DNA of 64,000 nt, from NCBI GenBank assembly GCA_020002185.1, contig CM034534.1, positions 63,551,239 through 63,615,238 of the forward strand, in the 5' to 3' direction. The notes beneath the pieces were generated by a model, which ran no database searches, was not told the DNA's origin, and saw nothing but the letters and a program-made list of their open reading frames with translations. Positions 22,076 to 33,268 of this stretch are shown piece by piece. The stretch comes from Paraescarpia echinospica. Taxonomy: Eukaryota; Annelida; Polychaeta; Sabellida; Siboglinidae. The first letter of the stretch is position 1. Every line of letters starts with the position of its first letter. The position numbers were made by a program, and so were the translations under genes.

Positions 22076-22354
22076 TTACGTCACTGACCTGTCAGCTTCG
22101 AAATAATCTATACACCTAGCCTGGGCACAGTGCTGGGAGTGCACAGACAGCAGATGCTCGGCAAATGTCGAGTGGGTTTGTCCAGCCAAACGTCGTTGTC
22201 GCTCCCATTCATCCAAAACATGCCCCAGATAAATGTGTCGGCTGTCATATTTCTTCTTCCTTTTAGCTTCCGCAACCTTCTTTCGTTGTTGTTTGCACAT
22301 TTCCCCTGTGATTTGGGTCTGTCTTCCATTGTAACTATGTCCCATGGCAACCAC
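22076..22354 (-). CDS. Possible first exon of an uncharacterised protein
   Basis: A minus-strand frame starts with ATG at 22354 (MVAMGHSYNGRQTQ). It has a Lys/Arg-rich stretch (KKVAEAKRKKKYDSRHIYLG) followed by EWERQRRLAGQTHSTFAEHL. The pattern of a basic region then a short helical segment before Leu-Leu recalls uncharacterised invertebrate multigene families, but I cannot name it. No later exon was found. Confidence 0.3.
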   Translation of the reverse strand: MVAMGHSYNGRQTQITGEMCKQQRKKVAEAKRKKKYDSRHIYLGHVLDEWERQRRLAGQTHSTFAEHLLSVHSQHCAQARCIDYFEADRSVT

Positions 22355-22399
22355 GTGCTTTATGTTTACTTCCGGGGAAACGCCTGGCGCCTCAAGTCC

Positions 22400-23910
22400 G
22401 CAGCGACCGTAATTGTAACTAAATCTTGGTCAAATTACAGCGCCACGTGGTGGGATAAATTCTACACAGTCCCCTTTTAAAGAAATTGTGCCCCATCAAA
22501 CTGAGCTGACTGCCGATAACAGTTCGAGTAGAATTGAAGATCCTTGTCCTCGAGCTTATATATCGAGCACCGACTGACCGTGCACCACATACATCGAACA
22601 TTGTGTTAACCGACGCCAGCCAAGTAGATCGCTCTGCTCTAATGAACAAAAATCAACGATGTGTTCCACGTGCAAGGCGTCACTGGGGTTACCGCCTGGG
22701 GTGCACTGCCTATACTAGTAGTATACTGTGGATGTGCCAACTTCAAGGGTCGTTTTTTTACCGAGGCAAGGGTCTGTTTTTACCATGTTCTCCCTAGAAC
22801 GAGGGCCAACATTATACAGAAGTTCCCTAGACAAGGGTATCATTTCGAGGAACTCCCCCTAGAACAAGGTTAGCTTTTTATCGCAGAATTCACGGTTATC
22901 TATCGCGTATATTTTGGTATATATCGGCAACTACTCGGGGCAAGGTTCTTAAATTTGTCCCTAGATCAAGAGTATACAGATTTATATTGGATGCTCTTAT
23001 CAAGGGTTATGTGCATGATGACCTTCGGCTGCACACCCCTACCCATATGTAAGGGTAGTGCCCCCCCCCCCCCCGGGGGTTACCGGACATTTCGCGTGGC
23101 AGCCCCATGCAACACTGTGGAATTTGCTGTCGCGGCGTCAGACGTCACCAACAGCGAAGGATGTTGTTTTTAAATCGAACTTTACGACTTTCCTGTTTTC
23201 CAGAATATTATGTACAGTGCCGTGAGCAACATATGTTGGAACAGCGCCTTATAAATGTCACGATTTGATCTGTATCGGCCCGGTACTGATATGACATAAG
23301 ACCCAATACATGTACTATAATAGCGTGCAGTGAATACGGCGCAACTTTGGTAGCATGAGCTCGGTTTTGGCCCAGTACTACTAGCAAGTGTAACATGCAG
23401 TACCATTGATCAAATGCAATTTTGGTTGCATGGATCCAGTATCGGTCCAATATTTGCCAGAATAGCACGCGGCGCCACCTATGAAATGCAGTTTTGGCTA
23501 TGGGCTCATTACTGGTCCAATTAATACGATTCAAATTCGTGAAACATTTAAATGCATCAATTCTTCACCTCACATACATCTCGTACATACAAGCTGGGCA
23601 AAAAAGTAAACTTCGGACCACCTCTGATAGCACTTGGCGACCCAATCAAAATGGTTTGGCGACGCAATTTTGGGTCGTAACCCATGGGCAAGAACCGCAG
23701 CTGTCTTAGCACATCACAGATAAGGTCAGGTAAAAAGGGGGCGTGAATGTACCCACCATATAATAGCTCACCGTATCACATGTTGACTGGCAGTTGCGCA
23801 ACATTTTTTGATGTGTCCATGCATGTTTGTATGTGAGTTTGATCTATATACTGTACACAAAGCTCTGTGTAGCGTATCAATATATAACAGTTTCACCGGA
23901 CTAATCCAAG
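22400..23910. other. Region without a recognised gene
   Basis: It holds a run of about 16 C then GGGGG near 23056-23078. Three loosely related segments of roughly 65 bases lie at about 23325-23530, each with a GCAACTTTGG / GCAATTTTGG / GCAGTTTTGG core. Repeated phrases such as CTAGAACGAGG / CTAGAACAAGG occur near 22790-22870. These look like decayed repeats. Short frames are not recognised. Confidence 0.3.
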
Positions 23911-23980
23911 ATGCACAAGAATATCGATACGGTGAATGCCGTGCCAAAAGACAAAGGCTGGGCGTGGATGTATCTACTCG
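23911..23980 (+). CDS. Possible first exon of a monocarboxylate-transporter-like gene
   Basis: ATG 23911 opens MHKNIDTVNAVPKDKGWAWM, followed by YLL and a donor at TACTCG|GTAAGA (23981). The KDKGWAWM segment recalls the N-terminal GWGWV-type motif before the first membrane helix of SLC16 family transporters. No second exon is visible downstream before the gap, so this may be an isolated relic or a chance match. Confidence 0.25.
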
Positions 23981-24198
23981 GTAAGAGAATGATCTTGTTC
24001 ACGTTTATTAATATAACATACATATGCACGGACAACAGCACTCTCTACCCTGTAGGGAGTCAGCAACGACGTTGCTGTCATATACACTGCCTTGTCGGCA
24101 TCTCTCACACGCACGACCGGGAAGCAGCCCCGTCCAGCCCGACGTGGCCCAGTTTGACAAACACCGTACACGGGATCTCATGTTGCTTATATAGACTA

Positions 24199-25752
24199 CC
24201 GTAAATCCTGTAATTTTAGCCGCACCCCGACTTTTGACCTAACCCCTGACTTTCCTCCGCGCAGTTTGTCACAGGCAAAAACATTATATAAAGCCGCACC
24301 TGGACTTTGAGCCATGGCCATTTTAGCCCTGCGTGTGACAGACTTCCGTAGCGCACACAATTAGAAAAATTAAGAGGTTCCATAAAGAAAGTCATAACTT
24401 TGCTATTAATTATCATGAATGAATGAATAAGGTATAATTTTATTGGTAAAAGACTTAACTGTAATGTGTTGATAATAATTACATCACATTTTATATTATC
24501 GTTGGAATATTACTGTACGTGAATGTTGTCAAAATGGAAAACAAAAATAAACAAATTTCATCATGCTACCAGAACGTAACTGAGTGGTTGAATGTCCATA
24601 CACCCAGTGAACGAAATGTAGCCATGCATTTAAGCTATGCGGTAAAGCTAGAATTATTAAAATATTTTGAGAAGTTTAATTTTTATGCCATTTTATGTAG
24701 AATCATGTATAAACTCGATGTTATAAATGCTGTGAAAATGCTAGTTCAGTGCAGTTGTACCAGCTGTGTTGACTTCAAAGGTGTTTGATTGACAGCTAGT
24801 AATTACAATGTAAAAATTGTCGTCGCTGCGCCACCGTGAGAACGGATGTGATCTTGTGGTTTGGCCTAGTTCTTCCAGTTCCAGACAGTTGACCCAGGCA
24901 CATGGGATAATAACACTGTATCTTGTATCAGGGGAAGTTTACTTCAGTGCAAAGGGGCACTTGGTGTTGCGTTGACAATCAGGTGAATCCTGGCTTCAGA
25001 AAAGCTAAGGTGTGAACGTTGTGCTTGGAACTTAGCTTAACACATCTACACCTCATACCACGAGCAAGCGTCTGAACAAAGCAGACAGTTGTTACAGTTG
25101 ATGTCTGCTAGTGTGGGACAGTTGCTAAGAACGGCGGACGCCATCATATTCAAAATATCAAAGATGTTTGTGCGCGGCCACGATCCGCGATGCTGACGGC
25201 CCAGACACGGATACGCGAGATGACGCCGCCATGCCGTTCCAGGCAGCGTCCTTTGATAGCGACAGTGACAGTGACTTTGGAGGATTTTAATTGTGAGATG
25301 GATGATGCCATCATATTTGAAGATGTTTGCCCAGTGCACGCAGCAAGGATACATGGAATGACACCGCCGGAACGGCATGGCATTCTTCAACGGTGACGAT
25401 GAAAGTGATTTCGATGACGATGGATTTTAATGTTTTCACATGGTTTGTCTTTTGATCTTTGTTTCTGAACACTTTATGGGCATACACAGGTATTTATGTG
25501 TTATGTAATTATTTTTGCACCAGTGGCAGTTGTAATACAATGTTTTATTGATACATCCGACTTCGTTTTTTCGGTAAGTTTTTCACTTATTATAAACGTT
25601 ACTACTGACAACCCAGTAAGCCAATTTTCACAATAGTTTCGGCAAATTACTGTATTTAAAGCCGCACCCCAACTTTGAAGTCATCGGTGTCATTTCGGCA
25701 ATACACTACTGTAGTGTAATTAAAGCCGCGGCTAGAAATACAGGATTTACGG
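24199..25752. mobile_element. Terminal-inverted-repeat element (possibly pogo/Tigger-like), non-autonomous
   Basis: The left end (24199-24223, CCGTAAATCCTGTA ... TAGCCGC) matches the reverse complement of the right end (25728-25752) with two mismatches in 25. Further AAAGCCGCACC words near both ends are subterminal repeats. Near the right end, two Asp/Ser/Phe-rich open tails lie in tandem (SFDSDSDSDFGGF, stop about 25290; DDESDFDDDGF, stop about 25430). They recall acidic C-termini of pogo-type transposases. No catalytic domain is visible. Confidence 0.5.
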
Positions 25753-27481
25753 GGGTAATAGAGAGCGGTTTTTGACCGCTAAGTGACCATTGATGAGTGG
25801 TAAGATGGTCAACAAAACCGGCCGCTGGTTTAGAGGGTTTATTTTTAACGATGAATATGTTAATGCAACGGAAATCTGGCCGCTGTTTGCGGTTGTCGTT
25901 GACGCGGAGGGGCGGTCGCTCAAAAGAGGCAACGAGCGAGAAAAAAAATTAATAATGTCATTATACCTGCCAACTGAATTCCCGTTAATCTCCTCGATTT
26001 TTTGTATCTCTCGGTCTCCCGGAATACAAGAAATCTTCCGGACTTTCTCATAAAATCTCCAACAGCATTCTCCAGTCTTCCGATGCCATCATCTGAGACA
26101 GCGGCACCACGTGAGACGTGCTGAGGCGTGTTGAACCGCTGAAGTTCCGGCGAAAAATCTCCAACAGCAACCCCATGCCCGTAACCAACTTTTCACAATG
26201 GGGGGTTCACATTTTACCAATTCAGACTCCATGGGGCACCACAAATTCATGTGGGGTTATGTTTTTTCACAATGCAGAGGGCCCTACACGTTCAGGTGGG
26301 AGCTCATAATGCAGACATTTTACATTTCTAACTGGAAGAACAATGAAGTGGGTGTGAGATTGGTGGACCATGTGGTTTCGTCTTATATTCTTTCATCTTA
26401 TATACAAACACCACATCAGCATCACCAGCAGGCCCATAACGAGGTCGTTTTGGGGGTGCGTTTTCAGTCAATGTGGGATTGATATGTGGTCTGTGGTGAT
26501 TTGTCCCATTTTATTTGTTTTGTTTGTCTGATTAAGCCTAATTTACACATAAATTGTATTCATAAAATACAACTTGCAGTGATAGTATATTACTGAATAT
26601 ATGACTGAATTTTTTGCTCGAAACCCTTCGCCGTGTGTGCTCTTGTTTTGAATATAATTTTAATATAATAAATGAGGCACCGAAGAGTGTGGGTCTGTCC
26701 AAGTTATTTTTCAGAATAAACAGTTAAAATGTGACATTTACAATCTGGTTTTCACTCAGTTAATACATTTGATCTGATCTGATATGCAAAAGTTCCATAA
26801 TTTATCATAAACACAATTAAGTTAGTAAATTAACAAACCTTTATAAATCATGTCCTGTAAAAGGAAGGTTACAAAAATTAGTGTCCTCTTGTGGAATTGG
26901 GATTTGACATTATGTAGATATATCTAACTCAGAGAAGTTCATTATAATACTATTATACACATTTAGGATCTACCTGTACTGGTGACACATTATGTACAAT
27001 CCAACATATACAGTGTTTCGAAAACATTTTTATTCTGAAAAATCAATACAAATATAATAATAAAATTATAATAAATTCAACACACTCATAATAGAAACCA
27101 ACGGGAAAGTAACAGTATTCTTCTACCATATGTTTTGTGAATATGCAGTACGATGTATGTCGAGACTGTATATAGTGCCATATTCTGTCAGTTTGTAGAC
27201 GGCAGTTAGAAATAAAATAACAGTGAAATAATTTACTAATATTGTAGTCACTATCATGGAGCTATTTTTGAGATAATGTCAAATTTTACAGGTTACCCAC
27301 AACACCAGACTTAACGTAACAATAGTTTAATCTAAAGGAATGAATAACTTGATGCCAAAAATAATTATTACTACATAAATCAACTTTTGAAATGTCTGAT
27401 GGTGTAAAACAGCACTAAGGAATGTAGCAAACTACATTAATAAAATGTCCATGACAGAATATGGCTTAATGATGTGTTAAG
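25753..27481. other. AT-rich region, no gene seen
   Basis: Only short frames without similarity are present. Two loosely related segments occur near 26055-26175 (AAAATCTCCAACAGCA twice). The sequence leads into the assembly gap. Confidence 0.4.
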
Positions 27482-28481
27482 NNNNNNNNNNNNNNNNNNN
27501 NNNNNNNNNNNNNNNNNNNNNNNNNNNNNNNNNNNNNNNNNNNNNNNNNNNNNNNNNNNNNNNNNNNNNNNNNNNNNNNNNNNNNNNNNNNNNNNNNNNN
27601 NNNNNNNNNNNNNNNNNNNNNNNNNNNNNNNNNNNNNNNNNNNNNNNNNNNNNNNNNNNNNNNNNNNNNNNNNNNNNNNNNNNNNNNNNNNNNNNNNNNN
27701 NNNNNNNNNNNNNNNNNNNNNNNNNNNNNNNNNNNNNNNNNNNNNNNNNNNNNNNNNNNNNNNNNNNNNNNNNNNNNNNNNNNNNNNNNNNNNNNNNNNN
27801 NNNNNNNNNNNNNNNNNNNNNNNNNNNNNNNNNNNNNNNNNNNNNNNNNNNNNNNNNNNNNNNNNNNNNNNNNNNNNNNNNNNNNNNNNNNNNNNNNNNN
27901 NNNNNNNNNNNNNNNNNNNNNNNNNNNNNNNNNNNNNNNNNNNNNNNNNNNNNNNNNNNNNNNNNNNNNNNNNNNNNNNNNNNNNNNNNNNNNNNNNNNN
28001 NNNNNNNNNNNNNNNNNNNNNNNNNNNNNNNNNNNNNNNNNNNNNNNNNNNNNNNNNNNNNNNNNNNNNNNNNNNNNNNNNNNNNNNNNNNNNNNNNNNN
28101 NNNNNNNNNNNNNNNNNNNNNNNNNNNNNNNNNNNNNNNNNNNNNNNNNNNNNNNNNNNNNNNNNNNNNNNNNNNNNNNNNNNNNNNNNNNNNNNNNNNN
28201 NNNNNNNNNNNNNNNNNNNNNNNNNNNNNNNNNNNNNNNNNNNNNNNNNNNNNNNNNNNNNNNNNNNNNNNNNNNNNNNNNNNNNNNNNNNNNNNNNNNN
28301 NNNNNNNNNNNNNNNNNNNNNNNNNNNNNNNNNNNNNNNNNNNNNNNNNNNNNNNNNNNNNNNNNNNNNNNNNNNNNNNNNNNNNNNNNNNNNNNNNNNN
28401 NNNNNNNNNNNNNNNNNNNNNNNNNNNNNNNNNNNNNNNNNNNNNNNNNNNNNNNNNNNNNNNNNNNNNNNNNNNNNNNNN
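27482..28481. other. Assembly gap of exactly 1000 N
   Basis: The gap is one thousand Ns, probably a placeholder of arbitrary length. The 16-bp minisatellite at its right edge is the likely cause. Missing upstream OAT exons could lie here. Confidence 0.98.
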
Positions 28482-28880
28482 TGCCTGTGCACAGTGTTGC
28501 CTGTGCACAGTGTTGCCTGTGCACAGTGTTTTGCTGTTCACACTGTTGCCTGTGCACAGTGTTGCCTGTGCACAGTGTTGCCTGTGCACAGTGTTGCCTG
28601 TGCACAGTGTTGCCTGTACACGGTGTTGCCTGTGCACAGTGTTTTGCCTGTGCACAGTGTTTTGCTGTTCACACTGTTGCCTGTGCACAGTGTTGCCTGT
28701 GCACAGTGTTGCCTGTGCACAGTGTTGCCTGTGCACAGTGTTGCCTGTGCACAGTGTTTTGCTGTTCACACTGTTGCCTGTGCACAGTGTTGCCTGTGCA
28801 CAGTGTTGCCTGTGCACAGTGTTGCCTGTGCATAGTGTTTTCCTGTACACGGTGTTGCCTGTGCACAGTGTTGCCTGTGC
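28482..28880 (+). repeat. 16-bp minisatellite at the gap edge
   Basis: The unit TGCCTGTGCACAGTGT is repeated about 24 times. Periodic variants TTTGCTGTTCACACTG mark a higher-order pattern. The unit contains the palindrome GTGCAC and has no stop codon in any frame, which produces long meaningless frames on both strands. Confidence 0.95.
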
Positions 28881-28929
28881 ATCTACTTATCTCATGGCTG
28901 TGCTAGTTAGTATAAACACTGCAAAAATT

Positions 28930-29450
28930 TTCTGAACCTCTGCCACCACGAGCAGACTCCAGTGTGGCACTTTTCTCAAAAACGACGTGTGATGGTGTGG
29001 ATGGAATGGTCAAGAGACCAGACCAAAAGCCAGTCTACAAAAAAACAATATTTTATGCAGTTGTTTGAATCAGCCCATATACCAGCTACTGAGTTCTGCT
29101 TTCCAACCACAGAAGAGGATTCCTGGAAGAGTACTATGAAGCAGCTATCTTCTTACAAGCTATATGGAAACAGCTACAACATCAGCAGGAACACATAATC
29201 TACACATCACCAAGTAATTATCATTGAATCATTGGGAAGTAGCACTATATTTTACATCATCCCTGAACGGGGAAGAGGTTGTGACAGCCGAGTGTGTTGT
29301 CCTCATCTGGCAGATGCCAAACGGTATGTAACAGCCATCTACAATGGACACTGGAGGCTAGCGCATGTAACAAATATTCTGGCTGACCTTCCTTCACCCA
29401 TATGGTCCAACACCATCATAGTTTTACCCGTAACAAAGTGACATTCTTCG
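28930..29450 (+). pseudogene. Degenerate coding relic of an invertebrate multigene (mobile-element-associated) family
   Basis: Pieces in different frames read SVALFSKTTCDGVDGMVKR, then FMQLFESAHIPATEFCFPTTE, and about 100 bases on YVTAIYNGHWRLAHVTN. The CDG-GG-VKR motif followed later by a V-A-Y-G-W segment is familiar from abundant uncharacterised invertebrate proteins often found near transposons. Frames shift repeatedly and no intact gene remains. I cannot give a function. Confidence 0.35.
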
Positions 29451-30179
29451 AGTTAATATTCTCCTCACCAACGTAGACCCAACGACTGACACTGGTCGCA
29501 CCTACAGGCTATCCAAAGAAAAAGTAAAACATGTGAACATGTTAAATGAGACATTACAGCATGTATGTGCACTCATTTAATTATAAGAGACCTTTTAGCA
29601 TGCTTTTTATGTGATCTGAAAAGTTTATTCGGAAATTCAGTGTGATATTGACTGATCTGGAGACCAAACATAGGTTGCCGGCTGTACTAAATTTACTGTA
29701 TCTCCGGACATTATTATTTGCCCATCCTAAAATTTTCAGGGACTCTTGAACAATGATATAGGATGCTGTAGAATTAAAATTAAAAAAATCGAAGGACACA
29801 TTTTTTGGGTATCGAAAGTCAAATGTCATATTATGATAAATGATACTTTTATATTTACATGAAAAATGTAATTTTACAATGTAAATATGCACATATTTAC
29901 TGGCTTTCCAATGATGTCTTACTTTCTTTTCTACCTTTATTAGAAGCAGAGTTGTGGATGTTACTGAAATGGCCAGTATGCGAATCGGGTCAAAGTTCAG
30001 TGACTTATATCTTCATTAATATTTGACCTAGATTCTTTATAATTTGCAATTTTGATGTTCTCATGGGAGCCAACACCTGTGCTAAATTTCATCAAAATTG
30101 GAGTCGGGTGATGTTTTGAGTGATTGATTTGACATGGAATTACCCTATGCGGCATAACAATTTATTGGGGTAACAAGGA
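29451..30179. other. Region without a recognised gene
   Basis: AT-rich, with no motif seen in either strand. It may include 5' parts of the neighbouring truncated LINE. Confidence 0.3.
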
Positions 30180-32725
30180 GTATTATCTACTAAACGTATA
30201 TTTATCTTATGAATGCGAAGAAAACAGGGACAAGTTCATTGATTATATGTCCAAAATTGCTGTATATGTTAATAATATTAATAGCTCTTGCATCACTATT
30301 GTTGGTGATTTTAACGCAGATATTTCCAAGAAATCAGTTTTTGGGAATATCTTACTTGATTTCTGCAAAGAATTTACTCTGGCTGTATGCGATCAAGATA
30401 CTCTCCCAATAGACACATATACATACGTTAGTTCTGCCTGGGGAACTACATCATGGCTAGACCATATCATATGTACCGCGGATGCGAAGGATTGCCTATC
30501 TAACATGTCCATACTTTATGATGTTATTTATTCTGATCACCACCCGATATCGTTCAGCATAGACAGTGATATTGTACCAGAATGCGTTAGTGGTAGTGGC
30601 AATACTAATGAGATTAAGCAAGGCTTACAGTGGGACAGATTAAACCCACAAGATATTGATGCATATAGAGAATGCACGAACGTTGAACTGAGCAAACTGA
30701 ATGTTCCACCGGGTGTTAGATGCAATGATCCCAATTGTCATAACTGTAATCATCATGATGATCTCGATGACTTTTACAATTCTATCGTAATTACATTGAA
30801 GAGGTGTGGTTACACACTTCGGTCAAATCGCAAAGGTGCTTATAAGTATAATGTTGTACCAGGTTGGAACGAGCGAGTGGAATAGCTTCATTGTGCAGCC
30901 CGTGATGCTTACTGTATATGGAAAGAGACTGGTAAACCTAGACAAGGTGAAATTTTTACTGTTATGAAATTCAAACAGGCGATCAGAAAATGTAAAAGGG
31001 AGAAAGAAACTATCATTGCTGATAACATCGCAGAACAGTTGTGTCAAAAAGACCACCGTAAATTCTGGAAAGAAATTAAGCACTGTACGAACAGTAAAGT
31101 AAAACTTCCGACAAACATTGATAATATACTGCACGGTGACGTAAACATCGGGTCAATGTGGAAGCATCATTATGAACATTTATTTAATGATGTGGAGGAT
31201 AGTCGATGTGATAAAGTTTGTTATGATTGTTCCACTGGCAATAAAGGAATGACTGTTGGTGCAGTTGAACTGATGGATATTATTAATGGACTCTCAAAAA
31301 ATAAGTCTGGACGGTATCAGTGCAGAACATATTAAGTTCGCTGATTCTTAACTCGCTGTGTTTTTGTCTATCCTTGTGTCTTTGATTCTGGTGCATGATT
31401 ATTTACCAAAATAAATGTCACAGTCTTATTGTACCAATTATTAAAGACGAGTAAACGACAAAGGGAATTATAGGCCAATATGTCTATCGAATATATTTTC
31501 GAAGATAATAGACACTGTTCTTTTTAACAGAATGGAAATGTACTTGGAAATCACTCCTAATCAATTTGGCTTTAAGCCTAAACATGGAACGTAGTTATGC
31601 GTGTTTGCATTTAAGGAATTATTAAGGTTCTACACTGAACATGGTTCAGCTATGCACGTCGCGTTTTTAGATGCATCAAAGGCGTTTGATCGTGTCAACC
31701 GAAATAAACTTTTAACGAAACTAGAACAACAAAATGTGCCAAACTATATCTTAAGAGTACTCAGCAATGAATTCAATAATCAATGTGTATGCATACGATG
31801 GGGAAATACCTACTTGGACTTCTCGGTAGGCAATGGTGTTAAGTAAGGTAGGAAGTTATCCCCTTTACTTTTTAACATTTATATGGATAATCTGAGTATA
31901 AAACTGCACAAAAAACAAATTGGTTGTAGTCTTGGTAACATGGTTGTTAATCACCTTATATACGCCGATGATCTACTTCTGTTTGCACCTTCTGCTAAAG
32001 GACTACAAACACTACTAGACATGTGTTACTCATATGGATGTGAGTACGATGTGCAATACAATGCGAGTAAATCCCTGGTCACGTACTTTGAATCTAGAAA
32101 GTCTTTCTAAAGAAATGACATTAGGAGGAAAGAAGTTAAACTTTGCCACCTCTTGTAAATATCTTGGACATGTCATTTCTAATAACTTGTCTGATGAGTC
32201 TGACATGCAAGCCAAAGTGAGACTTTTGTATGCCAAGAGTAACATGTTACGTCAAAAGTTTCACTTTTGTTCAACTGCTGTAAAAAATAAGCTATTTACA
32301 GCGTATTTTGGTAATATCTATGTGTGCGTTATGGGTGAACTTTAGAAAAGTTAATTTTCATCAATTCGTTGTTGCATATAACAACTCTTTCAGGATATTG
32401 AACAATTTGCCCATGAGATGTAGCGCTAGCCACATGTTTGCTACAGCTAATGTCAGCTCGGGTAAATGTGTAATCAGAAAGGCTATTTTTAGTTTAATGA
32501 ATAGGATTGACATGTCTTTGAATCCCATTATTTATAGCATTAAAACTAGCGACATATATTGTACTTCAAAACTGCGGCACCGGTGGGTCTGGGATTTATA
32601 TAATTTTTAAACATTGTTCTTATCGATGTATTTTTATATTTATTTACATACTTTTATTTATGTATTTGTATATATGGACATGATGATTGTCTGAAATAAA
32701 TACATTATTATTATTATTATTATTT
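30180..32725 (+). mobile_element. 5'-truncated, decayed LINE (APE endonuclease and reverse transcriptase)
   Basis: The endonuclease C-terminal half is in one frame at 30247-30885: VGDFNAD, TSWLDHI and SDHHPI are catalytic or structural motifs of APE-type endonucleases. The reverse transcriptase follows in several broken frames: AFLDASKAFDRVNRNKL (about 31660-31710) and YADDLLLF (about 31963-31986), the latter catalytic motif still intact. The 5' part is missing and stops interrupt the frames near 30885, 31333 and 31844. The element ends with a poly(ATT) tail at 32697-32725, as in CR1/Jockey-related LINEs. The clade is not determined. Confidence 0.8.
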
Positions 32726-32739
32726 CAAATGTGTCAGTG

Positions 32740-33043
32740 CTAGAGTTGCCCGTTTGCCCGTGTTTTAAATGTGTAAGTGTTAGAGTTCCTATGTTTCAGG
32801 CGTGTTAGTGCTATAGTTGTCTGTGTTTCAGGCGTGTAAGTGTTAGAGTTCCTATGTTTCAGGCGTGTTAGTGCTATAGTTGCCTGTGTTTCAAGTGTGT
32901 AACTTATTGTAAATGTTAGAGTTGCGGGTGTTTCAGACATGTTTGTTATGTGCTACGGTTGGGTGTGTTTCAGGCGTGTATGTGTAAGTGCTAGAGTTGC
33001 CTGTGTTTCAGGCGTGTAAGTGCTGGAGTTGTGCATGTTTCAG
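32740..33043 (+). repeat. Intronic minisatellite before OAT exon at 33044, acceptor-like unit
   Basis: Imperfect units of about 36 bp contain TGTTTCAGGCGTGT and GTAAGTG(C/T)TAGAGTT. The last unit ends GCATGTTTCAG, which is the acceptor of the exon. The array thus carries several copies of an acceptor-like TTTCAG and a donor-like GTAAGT. Confidence 0.85.
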
Positions 33044-33268
33044 GTGTATTTGTGTGGGACGTGGATGGAAAGCGCTACTTTGACTTCCTCAGTGCCTACA
33101 GTGCGGTCAACCAAGGCCACTGTCACCCGCGTCTTGTGCGGGTCTTGCAGCAACAGGCCGAGAGATTGACCTTGACCTCACGCGCCTTCTACAGTGATGT
33201 CCTTGGCGAGTACGAAGAGTACATCACCAAACTGTTTGGCTACGACAAAGTCCTGCCCATGAATACGG
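33044..33268 (+). CDS. OAT: OAT exon a (substrate-binding segment)
   Basis: The exon reads [20 protein letters not shown] and on to KVLPMNTG. The donor is TACGG|GTGAGT. Three degraded copies of this exon end plus donor follow in the intron. Confidence 0.92.

Noticed and set aside
27437..28850. Frames of 351-457 codons across the gap
   Set aside because: They consist mainly of unknown residues from the Ns plus the 16-bp repeat.
28482..28880. Possible CRISPR array or telomere-like repeat
   Set aside because: The units are contiguous without spacers and the context is eukaryotic. The unit is not telomeric.
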